Positions 23,631 through 30,753 of a stretch of DNA of 64,000 bases are shown here, one piece after another. A program made the position numbers and the translations under genes. The stretch comes from Lawsonibacter faecis (GTDB lineage: Bacteria > Bacillota > Clostridia > Oscillospirales > Oscillospiraceae), in NCBI RefSeq assembly GCF_014287675.1, contig NZ_JACOPQ010000001.1, positions 124,001-188,000 on the forward strand, written 5' to 3'. Numbering within the stretch: position 1 is the first letter of the stretch; every line of letters starts with the position of its first letter. The notes under the pieces were generated by a model. It did not search any database, was not told the DNA's origin, and saw nothing but the letters and a program-made list of their open reading frames with translations.

Positions 23631-23684
23631 CCCATGCAACAGGAAACCGCAATTTTCAAAATCACATTTTAAGGAGGGTGCTAT

Positions 23685-23951
23685 ATGAAAGTAACTGCCG
23701 CGCAACTCGAATCGATGCGCCGCATTGATATTGCCGCCGTAGACAAAGACACACTTGTGGATGTTAGTGGAATGACTTTTGATAACACTCTCCCGAAGGA
23801 GCAGCGGGCGGCGAATATGCTGGCCATAATGAAAAATCCCTATTGTTTCCGTTACGGAGACATGGTGATTAAGCTGGAATTTGCCGATGATGGGCCGCCG
23901 CTTCAAGAGCTTTTGACCTCTTATTTTCTCCGCATGAAAGCTGGACTGTGA
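23685..23951 (+). CDS. Conserved small ICE protein (DUF6870-like)
   Basis: 88 aa, RBS AAGGAGG at 23672-23678. The sequence DIAAVDKDTLVDVSGMTFD...NPYCFRYGDMVIKLEF is conserved next to ICE recombinases, recalled as DUF6870. No catalytic motif. Flanked by a terminator upstream and one overlapping its stop codon, so it forms its own small unit. Confidence 0.6.
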   Translation: MKVTAAQLESMRRIDIAAVDKDTLVDVSGMTFDNTLPKEQRAANMLAIMKNPYCFRYGDMVIKLEFADDGPPLQELLTSYFLRMKAGL

Positions 23952-23971
23952 TTTTACACAGTCCGGTTTTT
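23943..23971 (+). terminator. Terminator overlapping the stop codon of the small ICE gene
   Basis: GGACTGTG, loop ATTTTA, CACAGTCC, then GG and T5. It isolates the recombinase gene from upstream transcription. Confidence 0.85.
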
Positions 23972-23972
23972 G

Positions 23973-23995
23973 CTTCGAGACAAAGTGTCCCGAGG
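23973..23995. repeat. ICE 23-bp palindrome, copy 15
   Basis: Left arm CTTCGAGACA, centre AAG, right arm TGTCCCGAGG. Lies 21 bases before the recombinase promoter, as copy 10 does at its twin promoter. Confidence 0.9.
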
Positions 23996-24016
23996 CTGGG
24001 GCTGTCAAAAGCATCC

Positions 24017-24045
24017 TTGTTGTCCCGCCCGGACAGAGGTATAAT
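24017..24045 (+). promoter_or_regulatory. Recombinase promoter with internal inverted repeat (twin 2)
   Basis: TTGTTG, 17-base spacer, TATAAT (24040-24045). TGTCC-N5-GGACA at 24021-24035 is a perfect inverted repeat between the boxes. RBS AAGGAGG lies at about 24065. Confidence 0.8.
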
Positions 24046-24076
24046 ATAGGTGTAATGTGATAGGGAAGGAGGACAA

Positions 24077-25765
24077 ATGGCACGAACCAAAAACCGGGGG
24101 AACAACACCGCCAATTCCCCTACTTCTTATAAATCGATGCGCTGGCGGCTGGGTAAATATATCCGCCTTTCCAAAGAGGACTTGCTCCGTGGACGGGACG
24201 AAAGCAACAGCGTAGTCAACCAGCGGCTTCTGCTGGAACAGTATCACCAAACCCACATGGACGAGTTCTATGAGGGGGACGAAAACGATGTGTATGTTGA
24301 CGACGGCAAGACCGGGACGGACACAGACCGCGAGGATTTTCAAAGATTGCTGGCCGATATTTACAGCGGGAAAATCAACTGCGTAATTGTCAAAGACCTT
24401 TCCCGGCTTTCCCGTAACTATACCGACGCAGGAAATCTGATAGAAAACCTGTTTGTGCGGCTCAACATTCGCTTTATCAGTCTGGCCGAGGGCGTGGACA
24501 GCTACCGCAACCCGGATAGTGTTTCCAATATCATTGTGCCGATCACCAATGTTATGAACGATCAATACTGCTATCAGACCTCAAAGAAGATCCGACAGGT
24601 ATTTGATATGAAACGGCGCAACGGTGAGTTTATCGGCTCCTATGCTCCCTATGGCTACATCAAAGACCCGCAGGACAAACACGCTTTACTGGTAGACCCG
24701 GAGGCCGCTGAAATTGTAAAACGCATCTTTTCCATGTTCCTGTCGGGAAAGAACAAGCGAGGCATCACCCTCTACCTCAACGACCACGGCGTTCCTTGTC
24801 CCACCGTTTATAAGCAAAGCCAAGGCTTGAAATACAATGCCCCCAATGCCCAGGGAAATCCTATGTGGAGCACAATCACCATTGACACGATTTTGAAAAA
24901 CCGTGTTTATGTGGGGGATATGGTGCAAGGCCGCCAGCGGGTGAAAAGCTACAAAATCCATATTCAAGAGCGTGTGCCAGAGGAAGAATGGTTTATCGTG
25001 GAAAACACCCACGAGGCCATTATAGACCGGGAAACCTTTGACAAAGTGCAGGGGCTGCTGAAGCGGGACACCCGTACAGCACCCAAGCAGAAACAACTCT
25101 ATCTGTTCAGCGGCTTTCTGAAATGTGCTGACTGCGGCAGGGCTATGTCCCGGATCGCTTCAAAAGGCACTTATGTCTATTATCAATGTGGGACTTACAA
25201 GAGCCTTTCAAAAACCGCTTGCACGATGCACTCCATAAAAAATACCCGTCTGGAGGTTGGCGTGTTGTTCGCCATCCAACAGCAGGTACATTTGGCAGTC
25301 ACCTATTCGGAGCTTGTTTCCCGTATCAATGCCGCTCCCTTGAAAAAGAGCAAGTCTTGCCGTCTGGAAGATATGATAGCAATTAAGGAAAAAGAGCTGT
25401 CCAAAATCATGCGCTACAAACAGGCTCTCTATCAAGACTGGAAAGACGGCGAGATTACTCATACCGATTACCGGCACATGAGCGAGGACTACGAACAGCA
25501 GGCCGAGTCCATCAATGCCGTTCTCCGCACCCTGCGGGCAGAACGGGATCAGCTTGAAAATGGTATGGACGCGGAAAGTCCGTTTCTGACGGCGTTCCTT
25601 AAATATCAGAACATCGAAAAGCTGACACGCGACATACTCATTGAACTTGTAGACCATATCAAGGTTTACGAAGGCGGAAACATCAGCGTAAAATTCAAAT
25701 ATGCCGATGAGTTTCGCCGTATGGCTGAGTATATCGAGCTCAATTCCCAACTGGCTGTGGGCTGA
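24077..25765 (+). CDS. Large serine recombinase (ICE integrase)
   Basis: 562 aa. Resolvase domain about 25-175 with catalytic Ser32 in YIRLSKED and the VKDLSRLSRNY helix; recombinase domain about 190-310; zinc ribbon about 350-400 (CADCGRAM...YYQCGTY); coiled coil about 430-490 and C-terminal part. The layout is that of TnpX/Tn5397-type integrases that insert and excise circular ICEs. It is the last gene before the right end (25819). It has its own promoter with an operator-like repeat, insulated by a terminator upstream. Confidence 0.95.
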   Translation: MARTKNRGNNTANSPTSYKSMRWRLGKYIRLSKEDLLRGRDESNSVVNQRLLLEQYHQTHMDEFYEGDENDVYVDDGKTGTDTDREDFQRLLADIYSGKINCVIVKDLSRLSRNYTDAGNLIENLFVRLNIRFISLAEGVDSYRNPDSVSNIIVPITNVMNDQYCYQTSKKIRQVFDMKRRNGEFIGSYAPYGYIKDPQDKHALLVDPEAAEIVKRIFSMFLSGKNKRGITLYLNDHGVPCPTVYKQSQGLKYNAPNAQGNPMWSTITIDTILKNRVYVGDMVQGRQRVKSYKIHIQERVPEEEWFIVENTHEAIIDRETFDKVQGLLKRDTRTAPKQKQLYLFSGFLKCADCGRAMSRIASKGTYVYYQCGTYKSLSKTACTMHSIKNTRLEVGVLFAIQQQVHLAVTYSELVSRINAAPLKKSKSCRLEDMIAIKEKELSKIMRYKQALYQDWKDGEITHTDYRHMSEDYEQQAESINAVLRTLRAERDQLENGMDAESPFLTAFLKYQNIEKLTRDILIELVDHIKVYEGGNISVKFKYADEFRRMAEYIELNSQLAVG

Positions 25766-25791
25766 TGCCCACAGCAGAACAACGGTTTGTG

Positions 25792-25819
25792 AGTTTTCCT
25801 AATAAATATGGCCCATATG
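25792..25819 (-). repeat. ICE right end: inverted arm plus core (attR)
   Basis: The reverse complement begins CATATG and continues to TAGGAAAACT, matching the left end at 23 of 28 positions; a further ACAAA matches after a one-base gap. Confidence 0.75.
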
Positions 25820-25939
25820 AAGCATGAGATTGAAAGGACTGTAGAAAGCATAAAATCGGGCCGTTTTCCACATTGTAGTAATATAGAGAAATGCAAATGC
25901 TGTGATTTTAAGGCTATCTGCACTGGTGTGGCACATTAG
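25808..25939 (+). pseudogene. C-terminal fragment of the interrupted PD-(D/E)XK nuclease
   Basis: The fragment from the core onwards reads HMKHEIERTVESIKSGRFP and then EKCKCCDFKAIC, the CxxCx5C part of the iron-sulfur cluster found at the C-terminus of AddB/Dna2/Cas4-like nucleases. An in-frame TGA at 25790 cuts it from upstream ICE sequence. Fused to position 188 it gives DDAKEHMKHEIERTVESI without a frame break. As it stands it cannot make a working protein. Confidence 0.75.
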
Positions 25940-25989
25940 CAGTTAACATATCCATAATATACTCCCTGACATTCGAAGATTTTAGTTAA

Positions 25990-26039
25990 AATGAGCGAGC
26001 AAACGCCTAACATGGACATTTGCTCGCTCATTTCAATTT
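25990..26039. terminator. Bidirectional terminator after the nuclease fragment
   Basis: AATGAGCGAGCAAA pairs with TTTGCTCGCTCATT across a 15-base loop, followed by TTCAATTTT. It separates the target gene from the convergent RhuM gene. Confidence 0.8.
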
Positions 26040-26069
26040 TCTTCTAGATTGGCCATCCCCGTCGGTTAC

Positions 26070-27107
26070 CTATCTTATGTCCTGCTCCATTGCCAAGAAC
26101 CGGTCAAAATCGCTCTCATACAGCCCGTCCTGTATCACCCGGTACTTTTCAAATTCACATTCGGCGTGGGCTTTTGCAATTTCCGCCGTGATATGCCCGG
26201 CATCCGTGAGAATCGCTCGGTCATCAGCTGTAAGGAAAATATCCAGACGCTTGGCCCAATCCTCCATTGTCATGGGAACGTGGCGCCGGGCCCGGTCCTC
26301 AGCCAGGTCGAGATAGGCCGAGACGATGCGTTCCAGGGAGTACAGCTCATCTTCTGATAGATAGTTCTTTGCAACGGAGACGTCAGTCTTCATAATTTTC
26401 CCATCAGGCGCCTCTTTCCAGGTGGTCAGACCCATATGCGGCTTTTCGGCGTTTGCCCGCGTATAGATGACCTCGGCGGCAGTGTGCCCATGGACGGCAA
26501 AGTGCATCTTATTCTGTACTTTAGCAAAAAACTCCTTCGTTGTCTTTGCAGTCCGGTCATAATCAAGTGCCGTGGCGTAGATATCTGTAATTTTCTGATA
26601 GAATTTCCGCTCAGATAGGCGGATCTCACGGATCTTTTCAAGCTGCTCTTCAAAATACTGCTCTGTGAGAACTGTGCCGCCATTCTTCAGACGCTCTGCG
26701 TCCATGACCCAGCCTTTGATGGTGTAATCTTTGACGATGGCGTTTGCCCATTTGCGGAACTGGACGGCCCGCTCATTATTTACCTTGAAGCCCACAGCGA
26801 TAATCATTTGAAGGTTATAGTGCTTGACTTCACGGCTCACCTGACGGCTGCCTTCCGTTTGAACTATCCTAAAATTTCGGACAGTTGCCTCCTCCACAAG
26901 TTCGTCATCTTCATAAACCTTTAAAATATGAAAATTGACGGTCCGGACATCTACATCATAGAGCTGTGCCATCATTTTTTGGGTAAGCCAAATATTTTCA
27001 TCCTCATAGCGCATCTCAATACTTTCCTTACTGTCTCCGGTCGAGGCAACAAAGGTCAGATATTCAGCCGCGCTGGAGCGGATCGTGATTTCCTCTTTCT
27101 TTTTCAT
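26070..27107 (-). CDS. RhuM family protein
   Basis: 345 aa. N-terminal IEMRYEDENIWLTQKMMAQLY, then TVNFHILKVYEDDELVEEAT and the YNLQMIIAVGFKVNNERAVQFRKWA block define the RhuM family (virulence RhuM, Salmonella). The N-terminal part is a KilA-N/BRO-like DNA-binding region. RhuM genes are frequent in genomic and defence islands but their biochemical activity is unknown. Convergent with the interrupted nuclease gene. Composition is closer to the island than to the GC-rich chromosome. Confidence 0.85.
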   Translation of the reverse strand: MKKKEEITIRSSAAEYLTFVASTGDSKESIEMRYEDENIWLTQKMMAQLYDVDVRTVNFHILKVYEDDELVEEATVRNFRIVQTEGSRQVSREVKHYNLQMIIAVGFKVNNERAVQFRKWANAIVKDYTIKGWVMDAERLKNGGTVLTEQYFEEQLEKIREIRLSERKFYQKITDIYATALDYDRTAKTTKEFFAKVQNKMHFAVHGHTAAEVIYTRANAEKPHMGLTTWKEAPDGKIMKTDVSVAKNYLSEDELYSLERIVSAYLDLAEDRARRHVPMTMEDWAKRLDIFLTADDRAILTDAGHITAEIAKAHAECEFEKYRVIQDGLYESDFDRFLAMEQDIR

Positions 27108-27199
27108 CCGGCATTTCCCCCTTAAGTCCTGGCTGACAGCCAGTATGATTGTACCACAATGACCTCAGCATTTCCAGTGGGCGCCAGTCTGTATTAACC

Positions 27200-28198
27200 T
27201 TATGGGCCTTGCAGTATCGGCTGATGCCTCGTCTTGCGTTTTCTATGCTTGAATCTTTTACAGAGAATCACGCTTTCCTTGTCACAGCGTTTATACAGGG
27301 TCTGAATATCCGGCCCCATTTTTAGCGTATGTACTTTCCCACGCCAAGTCCCTTTTCCGCTGAGCGATAGAGTGGCCCAGAAATATTGTCGGCCATGTTC
27401 GGGACAAGTCACCCCCGCCAGGTAGCTGTACTCTCCCAAGGGATACCAGCGGGCGATATTCAATAGTTTTCCACACACCGGACAAAACTGGCGGCGGACG
27501 TTGCGGTTATTTAAGACGGCTTTCTCTCCTGTAAAACCGCCGTGCCTTGGTCCCGTATGTACGACATAGGGGTATAGGTCGTATGGTCTAAAGGTAGCGT
27601 AGGTGTACCGGTCAAAAATACTGGAGTGGCAGCAAGCGAGAATCATATCCTCACCGCCCATTGCCACAACTGTTCTTCCAATCATGGCGGCGTAAAAGGC
27701 GTCGTTCAGCGCGTCGTGAAAATCCAGGCTGTCCAGCAGCCCTAAATACTCCGCCATCACGCTCAGCGCTATTTCACCTTTTGCACCAAACACCTTTCCG
27801 GCAGCCGCCTGCAAATCACAGGCAGCTTCAGGCAGAGGTATATTGACCTTCCAAAATGCCGCGTTGTCCCGGAGTTCTTTCAGGTCATGAGGGCCCCAGG
27901 AAGCAAACAGGCAGTCCTCCCCGCACCAGCTCAGAAAACGCTCCAGCGCCAAAGGGAAAGGCTCTCCACCGACCAATTCTTCCATCGAAAACGGCAGGGC
28001 CCTTGCGGCCTTATTTAGCGTCTTGTGGACAATTGGTTTTACGAAGGCCCTAAACGTGTCCACCACCGGGCCGTCAAACCGCTCCAGCCTAAGGGCGCCA
28101 ATTTGGAGAATTTCGTTGAGCTGAGCCTCGCCACAACCGCCATTCCATTCCAGGTCAAAGACAATGATGCTATCTATCCCCATTCCAATCTCACTCAT
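27200..28198 (-). CDS. DEDDh 3'-5' exonuclease with zinc ribbon
   Basis: 332 aa. An exonuclease domain spans about 10-175: Exo I VFDLEWNGG (Asp and Glu ligands), Exo II region FASWGPHDLKEL, Exo III HDALNDAFYAA (His and Asp). A C-terminal zinc-binding part (CPVCGK...CPEHGRQYF) follows, then a basic tail (KRFKHRKRKTRH). This looks like a DnaQ-fold nuclease fused to a nucleic-acid binding module. Member of the island; may act with the nearby nuclease and RhuM genes (inference). Confidence 0.75.
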   Translation of the reverse strand: MSEIGMGIDSIIVFDLEWNGGCGEAQLNEILQIGALRLERFDGPVVDTFRAFVKPIVHKTLNKAARALPFSMEELVGGEPFPLALERFLSWCGEDCLFASWGPHDLKELRDNAAFWKVNIPLPEAACDLQAAAGKVFGAKGEIALSVMAEYLGLLDSLDFHDALNDAFYAAMIGRTVVAMGGEDMILACCHSSIFDRYTYATFRPYDLYPYVVHTGPRHGGFTGEKAVLNNRNVRRQFCPVCGKLLNIARWYPLGEYSYLAGVTCPEHGRQYFWATLSLSGKGTWRGKVHTLKMGPDIQTLYKRCDKESVILCKRFKHRKRKTRHQPILQGP

Positions 28199-28325
28199 CC
28201 ATCGTAAAATTTATCTTACAATTCTATCATCTTTCCGACCTGTTGTGAAATGATTTCTCAATCCACGGGACTCCCGTGATTGCTGCCGCAGCGCAAGAAT
28301 AATTGCAATAACAGACAAAATGGAT

Positions 28326-29462
28326 TTATGGGCTGGTCTGTGGATTCATATCCTCAAAATTTTTTATTCCTTCCCCGCATTCCGCTATCAAGCTGGAATC
28401 CAGGTGGGAATAGAGGTCGGCGGTCGTGATCATCGTGCTGTGCCCCAGCCAGTGCTGCACCTGGATCAGCGGCGTGTGCTTTGCAATCAAAAGGCTGGCA
28501 CAGCTATGCCGAAGGTCATGGAAACGGATATGACGCATTCCGTTTTCGGCCAGAAACTTCTGAAAGTCATGGGTGACCACATCCGGCTTCATAACATCGC
28601 CATAGCGGTCACTGCATACATAAACTGGTTTCAATGCTTTTTTGTGCTCCCATTCCTCCTGCAAAAGTGTTATAATCGGCTCAAACAGCGGCAAGGTTCG
28701 GTAGGATGCCGCCTGCTTCAAGGTGTCCTTCTGGCACACCACCCGCTTACCATCGTCAATACCTTCAATTACGCTGTGGCATACCAATAGCGTCTGGTTC
28801 TCAAAGTCAATATCCTGCCACCGAAGGCCGAGTACCTCGCTGCGGCGCAGGCCGTAAGCCAAGGCCAAGGTAACCGGCAACTCCAGCTTTGTCCCCTTAA
28901 TTGCACCCAGAAGCTGCCGAGCCTCCTGCTCGGAGTAGTAATTTGCCTTTGGCCTCTGCCGCTTGGGCTTGCTGACAAACTCAATGGGATTGCGCAGGAT
29001 GATCTCCCGCTTACAGGCCTCCCGAAATACACTCTGCAGGAGCATATGATGGTGCTGGATCGTGGTGGAGGACAGGCCCTGTTTTTGCAAATATTGATAA
29101 TAGTCCTCGATTGTTTGATAGCTCACTTCCCGAAGCTGAATCTCTCCAAAATAATTTCTCATATGGTGTTCGGCCATATGCTGATAGTTGCGGTAGGTCG
29201 ACGGTGAGATCTCGGACTTGCGGCCCTCGATCCACCTCTCTATAAAATCCAGCAGAATGACGTTAGGGTGGTTTTGCTCTGCCTGCTGCCTGCGGGTATA
29301 ATCTGCGCATAGTTCCTGGAGTTTTTCCTGTGCCCGGCGCTTATTATTGAGAACAGGCAGTTCCAAGTCAAACCGTTTTTGCAGCCGCCTACCATCCGGG
29401 TGCTTGAGATTCAAAATTGCATAGTATTGATTGTTTACTTCTACAAGTCTTCCTGTTATCAT
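28326..29462 (-). CDS. Tyrosine integrase of the outer island
   Basis: 378 aa. N-terminal AP2-like arm-binding part, SAM-like core-binding domain (about 65-150), and catalytic domain (about 170-360) with Arg in YGLRRSE, HxxR in HDLRHS, His in LGHS and nucleophile Tyr in DLYSHL. All catalytic residues are present. It is transcribed inward from the right end of the island, with a candidate attachment sequence 160 bases upstream of its start. Confidence 0.93.
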   Translation of the reverse strand: MITGRLVEVNNQYYAILNLKHPDGRRLQKRFDLELPVLNNKRRAQEKLQELCADYTRRQQAEQNHPNVILLDFIERWIEGRKSEISPSTYRNYQHMAEHHMRNYFGEIQLREVSYQTIEDYYQYLQKQGLSSTTIQHHHMLLQSVFREACKREIILRNPIEFVSKPKRQRPKANYYSEQEARQLLGAIKGTKLELPVTLALAYGLRRSEVLGLRWQDIDFENQTLLVCHSVIEGIDDGKRVVCQKDTLKQAASYRTLPLFEPIITLLQEEWEHKKALKPVYVCSDRYGDVMKPDVVTHDFQKFLAENGMRHIRFHDLRHSCASLLIAKHTPLIQVQHWLGHSTMITTADLYSHLDSSLIAECGEGIKNFEDMNPQTSP

Positions 29463-29622
29463 AATGATGACCTTTCCTTTCGCAAGCAGTATGCAATCTT
29501 TCCTTGGTGGTTCCTATATAAATCAGCCGAGATTTGGGTATATAAAAACCGTGAAATCCCGCATATCAGCAGGCCTTCACGGTTAAATACTCGAGGCACA
29601 TCCACTTTTTACTAAAAAACAG

Positions 29623-29649
29623 GCTCGTCGGGCTCATAACCCGACGAGC
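29623..29649. repeat. Candidate att site: initiator-tRNA anticodon-arm sequence with perfect inverted arms
   Basis: GCTCGTCGGG, seven-base spacer CTCATAA, CCCGACGAGC. The first 22 bases (29623-29644) equal the D-stem/anticodon-arm part of bacterial tRNA-fMet, and the spacer is its anticodon loop. Inverted core sites around a 7-bp spacer suit a tyrosine recombinase. On the minus strand it could also be a terminator, as T6 follows. No complete tRNA is present. Confidence 0.5.
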
Positions 29650-29827
29650 TTTCAAGCAAAAACGATGAATTTACATTCATTATGTAATTTTAACGATTTT
29701 ACCCTGTTCCAATGCTGGAGCAGGTATTTTTATTCCGCAAGCAAGTTGCAAATTTTCAGGGTGCTATGAGCACCATTCAAAACATTGTGAGCAGCTATGC
29801 CTTGTCCAATTTTTATTTATGATATAA

Positions 29828-29857
29828 AAACGGCCTGGGAAACTTCCCTGGCCGTTT
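29828..29857. terminator. Bidirectional hairpin terminator at the island edge
   Basis: AAACGGCCTGGGAA pairs with TTCCCTGGCCGTTT with one mismatch and a two-base loop; A-run before and T-run after. Confidence 0.75.
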
Positions 29858-29890
29858 CGTCGTTTCTGTGTTTACGTCCTCCACTCCCAC

Positions 29891-30688
29891 GTGGTGGAGC
29901 CTAAATTTCCCGGTGTGGTAGAGCGCTACGTCAATCTGGGCGAGTGCTACGACCGGGAGGGGCTGCGGACCGTCCGCAGGGAGATTATGTCCTGCATGAC
30001 GGGGTACAAGGGCTGCTACACCCGGGCCTACCGCTGTCTGACGGCGGCGGCCCAGATTGGCGAGGACATGCGCGCCATGGTGGCCACCCCGGCGGTGGAC
30101 GCCAAAATCGCCAAGCGAGCCAAGGGAATTCTATCCCGGGAGGTAAAGAAAACCGGCCGGGAGCCGGGCAAGTCAATCCAGCGCTTCCTGGGCGGCATCA
30201 CCTGGCAGGGCGTGCTGTGCAATTTCGATACCGCCGACGCCCTGTGCAGGCGGGTCTATGAGCTCTCCGACACCTACGGCCTGGGCCACGTGCTCCTCAC
30301 CCACCTGGCCTCCGGAGCCATGGCGGCGGGGTACGACGTGATCGTCTGCCCCTCCCCCCTGTATCCGGACCGGATGGAGCACCTGCTCATCCCCGCCCTC
30401 TCCCTGGCCTTCGTCACCAGCACCCCCGCCCTGCCCTACGGCAAGCGGCCCTACCGCCGTATCCGCATGGACGCCATGGGGGACCCCGATCTGCTGCGGC
30501 GCAACCGCGCCCGGCTGCGCTTCTCCCGCAAGGTGTCCGGCGCGCTGATGGAGGAGGCGGTGGAGTCCCTGGAGCAGGCCAAATCCATGCACGACGACCT
30601 GGAGGCCCTCTACAACCCCCACGTGGACTTCGACAGGGTCTACGCCGTGGCAAATGCACTGAGCGAGGAGCTGCTGGCGGGACTTTAA
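29891..30688 (+). pseudogene. 5'-truncated PRK06851-like ATPase
   Basis: 265 codons from GTG 29891, no RBS. The frame reads HVVEPKFPGVVERYVNLGE at its start, which in full-length homologues (two tandem P-loop halves) is internal, after the first half. The second half lacks a proper P-loop (YGLGHVLLTHLA in place of GxGKS) but keeps GYDVIVCPSPLYPDRMEHLL and the SMHDDLEALY C-terminus. The missing 5' half coincides with the island boundary, so the island or an earlier event split it. It could alternatively be a short native paralogue. Confidence 0.5.
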
Positions 30689-30701
30689 GCCCCGTATCAG
30701 A

Positions 30702-30737
30702 AAGCGCGCTGCAAACCGGCCGGTTTGCAGCGCGCTT
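30702..30737. terminator. Perfect 36-bp palindromic terminator between convergent genes
   Basis: AAGCGCGCTGCAAACCGG and its exact inverse, with A/T-rich edges on both sides; ends the ATPase remnant and the long leftward operon. Confidence 0.8.
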
Positions 30738-30753
30738 CTTGTTGCGTCAGGTC

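Larger units (their letters stand above)
23238..23684. other. Gene-free segment before the small ICE gene
   Basis: A GC-rich 447-base stretch. The ORF at 23354-23728 lacks an RBS, is rich in rare-type residues, and crosses palindrome and terminator, so it is not called. It contains palindrome copy 14 and a strong terminator. The length and structure leave room for an untranslated RNA, but nothing specific is recognised. Confidence 0.5.
183..25819 (+). mobile_element. Integrative and conjugative element (serine-recombinase ICE, ~25.6 kb)
   Basis: The ends are defined by identical CATATG cores (183-188, 25814-25819) and by inverted arms running inward from each core. The first 28 bases match at 23 positions, including TAGGAAAACT. 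The element carries relaxase, MobC, coupling protein, VirB4, VirB6, PrgI, NlpC hydrolase, ParB-like protein and, at the right end, a large serine recombinase. This is the gene content of Firmicutes CTn/Tn-type ICEs (CD1107/CD1108 families of Clostridioides difficile CTns). It interrupts a nuclease gene in frame. Excision would recreate an uninterrupted coding sequence. All transfer genes needed for self-transfer appear intact, apart from doubt over the relaxase start codon. Confidence 0.85.
29463..29878. other. AT-rich right end of the outer island
   Basis: No gene. It holds a hairpin AACCGTGAA/TTCACGGTT (29547-29584), the initiator-tRNA-like site (29623-29649), a weak hairpin at 29703-29724, and a terminator (29828-29857). 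The sharp rise in GC content after about 29880 marks the boundary with the chromosome. Confidence 0.6.

Noticed and set aside
23354..23728. 124-codon ORF before the small ICE gene
   Set aside because: No RBS, runs through a palindrome and a perfect terminator, and overlaps the start of a better supported gene.
846..23995. CRISPR array from the repeated 23-mer
   Set aside because: Copies are kilobases apart with no uniform spacers and no cas genes.
846..23995. All palindrome copies being plain transcription terminators
   Set aside because: Only the copy at 1875 has a T-run; five copies are inside genes, and several lie directly before separate true terminators.
29623..29649. Functional tRNA-Met gene
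   Set aside because: Only the anticodon-arm part is present; acceptor, full D and T arms are missing on both sides.
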